The position numbers and the translations under genes were made by a program. A stretch of 51,483 nucleotides of DNA, taken from Candidatus Pelagibacter ubique HIMB058 (GTDB lineage Bacteria > Pseudomonadota > Alphaproteobacteria > Pelagibacterales > Pelagibacteraceae). The stretch spans positions 1-51,483 of the forward strand of contig ATTF01000006.1 in the NCBI GenBank assembly GCA_000419545.1. The letters run 5' to 3'. Shown here in pieces: positions 48,744 to 51,483 of this stretch. Below the pieces are notes generated by a model. That model did no database searches, was not told where the DNA came from, and was given only the letters and a program-made list of their open reading frames with translations. Position 1 is the first letter of the stretch, and the number at the start of each line of letters is the position of its first letter.

Positions 48744-50506
48744 GTATTTTTGAATGTTTTAATAACAGAAATATCATCGATAATAAACTCTACATTTGAT
48801 TGCCCTTTCCATTCATTTAGGGATAATTTTCCTGCAATATTAAATAATTTAGAATTATTATTCAGAAGGTACTCGCCTAAATCACTATCAGCTACGTTAA
48901 ATGCTATAGTTTTTATGGACGATCCGTCTTTACCAACAAGAATTGATTTAACATGTCTCTCTCCTACAACTTTACCGCTTATTGTTTTCACATTCTCTAT
49001 AACAAATTTAGGCTCAGGGTTGCCTGATCCAAAAGGAGACAGCAAGGAAACTTTATTAAAAAATTCTAAATTAACTGCTGATGGAGATATTATACTATCA
49101 AAAAAAAGTGGTTTTTCCTTTGATAAGTCTTCATTGATAGTTTTAAATTTTTTAAATACAAATTTTTTAAACTGATCTATTTTTTCAACTTTTATAGAAA
49201 ATCCTCCAGCCATTTTGTGTCCTCCCCCTTTTAATAGAATATTATTTTGAGTCGCAGAAATTATTACTGATCCAATATCAAAACCTATAATAGATCTAGC
49301 TGAAGCTTTACCAGTATTTCCCTCTATTGATATTAATATAACTGGTTTATTAAATTTATCTTTTAATCTAGCAGCTACAATACCAATAATTCCTTCATGC
49401 CAATTTTTTCCACTAAGAATCAGCACAGGGTCATTAGAATAATCTATTGTTTCATTAAGGATCTTTTGCAAAAGATCTTTTTCAAGCATTTGTCTCTCTT
49501 TATTATATTGATCCAGTTCCAATGCGAGTTTGAAAGTATTTTTAGGATCCTTATTTAAAAGTAGATTAGCACCATGAGAACATTTTCCTACTCTTCCACC
49601 AGCATTAATTCTTGGACCAAGCATAAATCCTAGATGATAAATTGTTGGATTTGTTTCTATTTTACAAATATCTAATAAAGTTTTTATTCCCAAATTTTTT
49701 TTGGATTTTATAATTTTTAAACCCTGTTTTACAAAAGCTCTGTTTAATCCTTTTAAAGGAACAACATCACAAATCGTCCCTAATGAAACTAAATCAAGAC
49801 AATTAATTAAATTAGGTTCTTTTATTTTATGTTGCGAGAACCATTTTTTTTCTCGTAGTTCTCTATTTAAAGAAACTAAAAAAATATAAGCAACTCCTAC
49901 TGCGCAAAGATATTGAAGCTCAGAATTATCGTCAAAACGATTTGGGTTTATTATTGAGAAAGCATTTGGCAATTTCACTTCAGACTGATGGTGATCTAAA
50001 ACAATTACATCTATATTATTTTCTTTGGCAAAATTTATAGCTTCAAACGAAAGTGTTCCACAATCAACTGTGAATATTAACTTAACTCCTTTATCTATTA
50101 ATTGTTTAAAACTTTTAATAGATGGACCATATCCCTCCTTTTTTCGATCGGGTATGTATATTTCATAGTTTAAATTTAATTCAGATAGATAATTCCCAAG
50201 TAATGCGGTTGAGGTTGCTCCATCTACATCATAATCCCCAAAAATACCTATTTTATCTCCGTTTAATATTGTTTGAAAAGTTCTAGATGTTGCTTTTTCC
50301 ATATCAAGAAGAATATTTGGGTTAGGAAGGAAATTTTTAATTAAAGGATTTAAAAAAGAATTTATTTCTTCTTTTTTGATTTTTCTAATAGATAAAAGTT
50401 TAGAAGTAATTTCATCTAATGAGTAATTATCTTTTATAAAATTTAGATCTTCTTGATTAAATTTTTTTAAGATCCAAGATTTTCCACTTATTGAAAGTGA
50501 ATTCAT
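48722..50506 (-). CDS. recJ: Single-stranded-DNA-specific exonuclease RecJ
   Basis: The 594-residue DHH-family 5'-3' exonuclease has GIFGDYDVDGATSTALLGNYL (motif I), FTVDCGT (motif II), VIVLDHHQ (motif III, DHH) and LMAGGFSIK-type DHHA1 features near GGGHKMAGGFS. It processes single-stranded DNA in RecF-type recombination and mismatch repair. Its final codons (V-P-S-S-I-G-stop) are read from the start of the tRNA-Glu gene, so the stop TAG falls within the tRNA D arm. It overlaps glpX by 4 bases (ATGA). Confidence 0.95.
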   Translation of the reverse strand: MNSLSISGKSWILKKFNQEDLNFIKDNYSLDEITSKLLSIRKIKKEEINSFLNPLIKNFLPNPNILLDMEKATSRTFQTILNGDKIGIFGDYDVDGATSTALLGNYLSELNLNYEIYIPDRKKEGYGPSIKSFKQLIDKGVKLIFTVDCGTLSFEAINFAKENNIDVIVLDHHQSEVKLPNAFSIINPNRFDDNSELQYLCAVGVAYIFLVSLNRELREKKWFSQHKIKEPNLINCLDLVSLGTICDVVPLKGLNRAFVKQGLKIIKSKKNLGIKTLLDICKIETNPTIYHLGFMLGPRINAGGRVGKCSHGANLLLNKDPKNTFKLALELDQYNKERQMLEKDLLQKILNETIDYSNDPVLILSGKNWHEGIIGIVAARLKDKFNKPVILISIEGNTGKASARSIIGFDIGSVIISATQNNILLKGGGHKMAGGFSIKVEKIDQFKKFVFKKFKTINEDLSKEKPLFFDSIISPSAVNLEFFNKVSLLSPFGSGNPEPKFVIENVKTISGKVVGERHVKSILVGKDGSSIKTIAFNVADSDLGEYLLNNNSKLFNIAGKLSLNEWKGQSNVEFIIDDISVIKTFKNTVPSSIG

Positions 50507-51444
50507 TTATTATAAATATTTTTGATATTTTTGATTGTTTTTTCACTTTTATGTAATACAAAGCTATTAACCTCATATTCATTACCTAAATCTTTTACCC
50601 CATCGGCTAAGTCACCAGAAGTAACGCCTGTTGCACAAAAAATAACATCGCCTTTTACCATATCATCAATGTTATATTTTTTATTAAAATCAGTAATACC
50701 TAGTTTTTTTGCTCTTATTTTCTCTTCTTCATCTAAAACTAATCTGCCTTGAATTTGACCTCCGTAACACGATAAAGCTGCAGCAACTATTACACCTTCA
50801 GGTCCACCCCCTGTGCTGTAATAAATATCATTTTTTGGCTTATCTCCAATTACGCTTAAAGCACCAGCAATATCTCCATCAGTTATATAATTAATTTTAA
50901 CGTTTAATTTATTTAATTTGTCGACAATATGATCGTGTCTTGGTCTTTTTAAAACACATGCTTGTATATCTGAAATTTTTTTATTCTTAGCTTCTGCAAG
51001 TATTCTAATGTTTTTTTCAACACCATTATCTAAATCCATTAAATGATTTGGCATACCAGAGCCTATTACTATCTTCTCCATATAAGTATCTGGAGCAGAT
51101 AATAAACAGCCTTTTTCTGAAACAGCTAAAACAGAAAAAGCATTAGGAAGACCATTAGCGGTAAACTTAGTTCCCTCTAAAGGATCAACAGCTATATCTA
51201 ATTCAGGCCCATTAAGTGTTCCTAATCTTTCTCCAATATACAGCATTGGAGCTTCATCCATTTCACCTTCACCTATAACAACTGTTCCATTCATATTAAT
51301 TCTATTTAATTCTTTTCTCATCGAGTCTACAGCTCCTTTATCAGCTGCAATTTTGTCTTTTTTTCCTATAAATTTTGATGCACCTATAGCTGCTTTTTCG
51401 GTAGCTTTCGTGAATAAATTCAAAAATTTTTTATCTATAGCCAT
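50503..51444 (-). CDS. glpX: Fructose-1,6-bisphosphatase class II
   Basis: The 313-residue GlpX-type phosphatase has TVVIGEGEMDEAPMLYIGE (metal ligands), DIAVDPLEGTKFTANG with the family's DPLEGT motif and YSTGGGPEGVIVAAAL. It hydrolyses fructose 1,6-bisphosphate in gluconeogenesis; members in some lineages also accept sedoheptulose bisphosphate. The ATG abuts the stop of the upstream partial frame (probable hom) with no spacer, and the 3' end overlaps recJ by 4 bases. hom-glpX-recJ is an alphaproteobacterial order. Confidence 0.95.
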   Translation of the reverse strand: MAIDKKFLNLFTKATEKAAIGASKFIGKKDKIAADKGAVDSMRKELNRINMNGTVVIGEGEMDEAPMLYIGERLGTLNGPELDIAVDPLEGTKFTANGLPNAFSVLAVSEKGCLLSAPDTYMEKIVIGSGMPNHLMDLDNGVEKNIRILAEAKNKKISDIQACVLKRPRHDHIVDKLNKLNVKINYITDGDIAGALSVIGDKPKNDIYYSTGGGPEGVIVAAALSCYGGQIQGRLVLDEEEKIRAKKLGITDFNKKYNIDDMVKGDVIFCATGVTSGDLADGVKDLGNEYEVNSFVLHKSEKTIKNIKNIYNK

Positions 51445-51483
51445 TTAATCATTAATTCTTATTAATTTAGGATTTTGTTTAAT
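51445..51483 (-). CDS. C-terminal fragment, probably homoserine dehydrogenase (partial)
   Basis: On the minus strand the last 12 codons before TAA (51447-51445) read IKQNPKLIRIND in frame with the edge of the window. The stop is directly next to the glpX ATG. Homoserine dehydrogenase precedes glpX and recJ in many alphaproteobacteria and several end in a (L/F)IRI-like tail, which is why I suggest hom. Twelve residues cannot prove it. Confidence 0.4.
   Translation of the reverse strand: MKQNPKLIRIND

Overview
The window looks like a chromosomal segment of a streamlined, very A+T-rich alphaproteobacterium, most likely of the SAR11 group (Pelagibacterales). The reasons are the Lys/Asn/Ile-rich proteins, gene gaps of usually under 50 bases, many start/stop overlaps (TAATG, ATGA), and alphaproteobacterial gene orders: nagZ-scpA-scpB-tatABC-serS, yajC-secD-secF, ssb-gyrA-coaD-ppi-tgt, recG/sdhE, tmk-holB-metG-tatD, and (hom)-glpX-recJ. 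The taxonomic call is inferred from gene content and composition; no marker gene was compared.

Layout. 1-6877 (+) carries chromosome condensation, the Tat translocase, seryl-tRNA synthetase and the SecDF-YajC export accessory complex. 6879-10388 (-) holds a PuuD-like membrane protein and uvrA. 10489-15688 (+) is ssb-gyrA-coaD-cyclophilin-tgt, followed by tRNA-Lys. 15810-19766 has a Tat-signal M48 lipoprotein protease, a 25-residue membrane peptide, a DUF502 protein, recG, sdhE and tRNA-Ser. 19856-27370 (+) is a long cell-wall, replication and translation operon. 27360-29475 (-) is nhaA, an IscU/SufU-like scaffold and glutathione peroxidase. tRNA-Pro and a (+) run (complex I accessory subunit, SbmA/BacA-like, AEC permease) follow.

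31825-37707 is the most accessory-looking part. A 412-base non-coding stretch with palindromes is followed by a DNA-repair methyltransferase domain coupled to a 54-residue membrane protein, then a tyrosine recombinase preceded by a dif/core-site-like dyad. Next come three (-) cell-surface glycan genes (GT2, methyltransferase, a two-domain glycosyltransferase) and a GIY-YIG nuclease.

37728-47202 is an inositol or related cyclitol uptake and catabolism locus: aldehyde dehydrogenase, iolD, two Gfo/Idh/MocA dehydrogenases (one iolG), iolE, and a CUT2 ABC importer. A near-perfect terminator hairpin lies between the binding-protein and permease genes. The divergent iolG/iolE gap holds a 35-bp palindrome whose half-site recurs in the ALDH/iolD gap, which suggests one local regulator. 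iolB, iolC and a clear iolA are not seen here.

47199-51483 (-) returns to core genes: the end of a probable hom, glpX, recJ (whose 3' end runs into tRNA-Glu), a 2-hydroxyacid dehydrogenase and an unrecognised single-pass membrane protein.

No CRISPR array, insertion sequence, rRNA or recognisable riboswitch was seen. The most interesting points are the iol regulatory palindrome and its shared half-sites, the recombinase-adjacent dyad, the palindrome-bearing non-coding block, the degenerate zinc site of Tgt, and the recJ/tRNA-Glu overlap.
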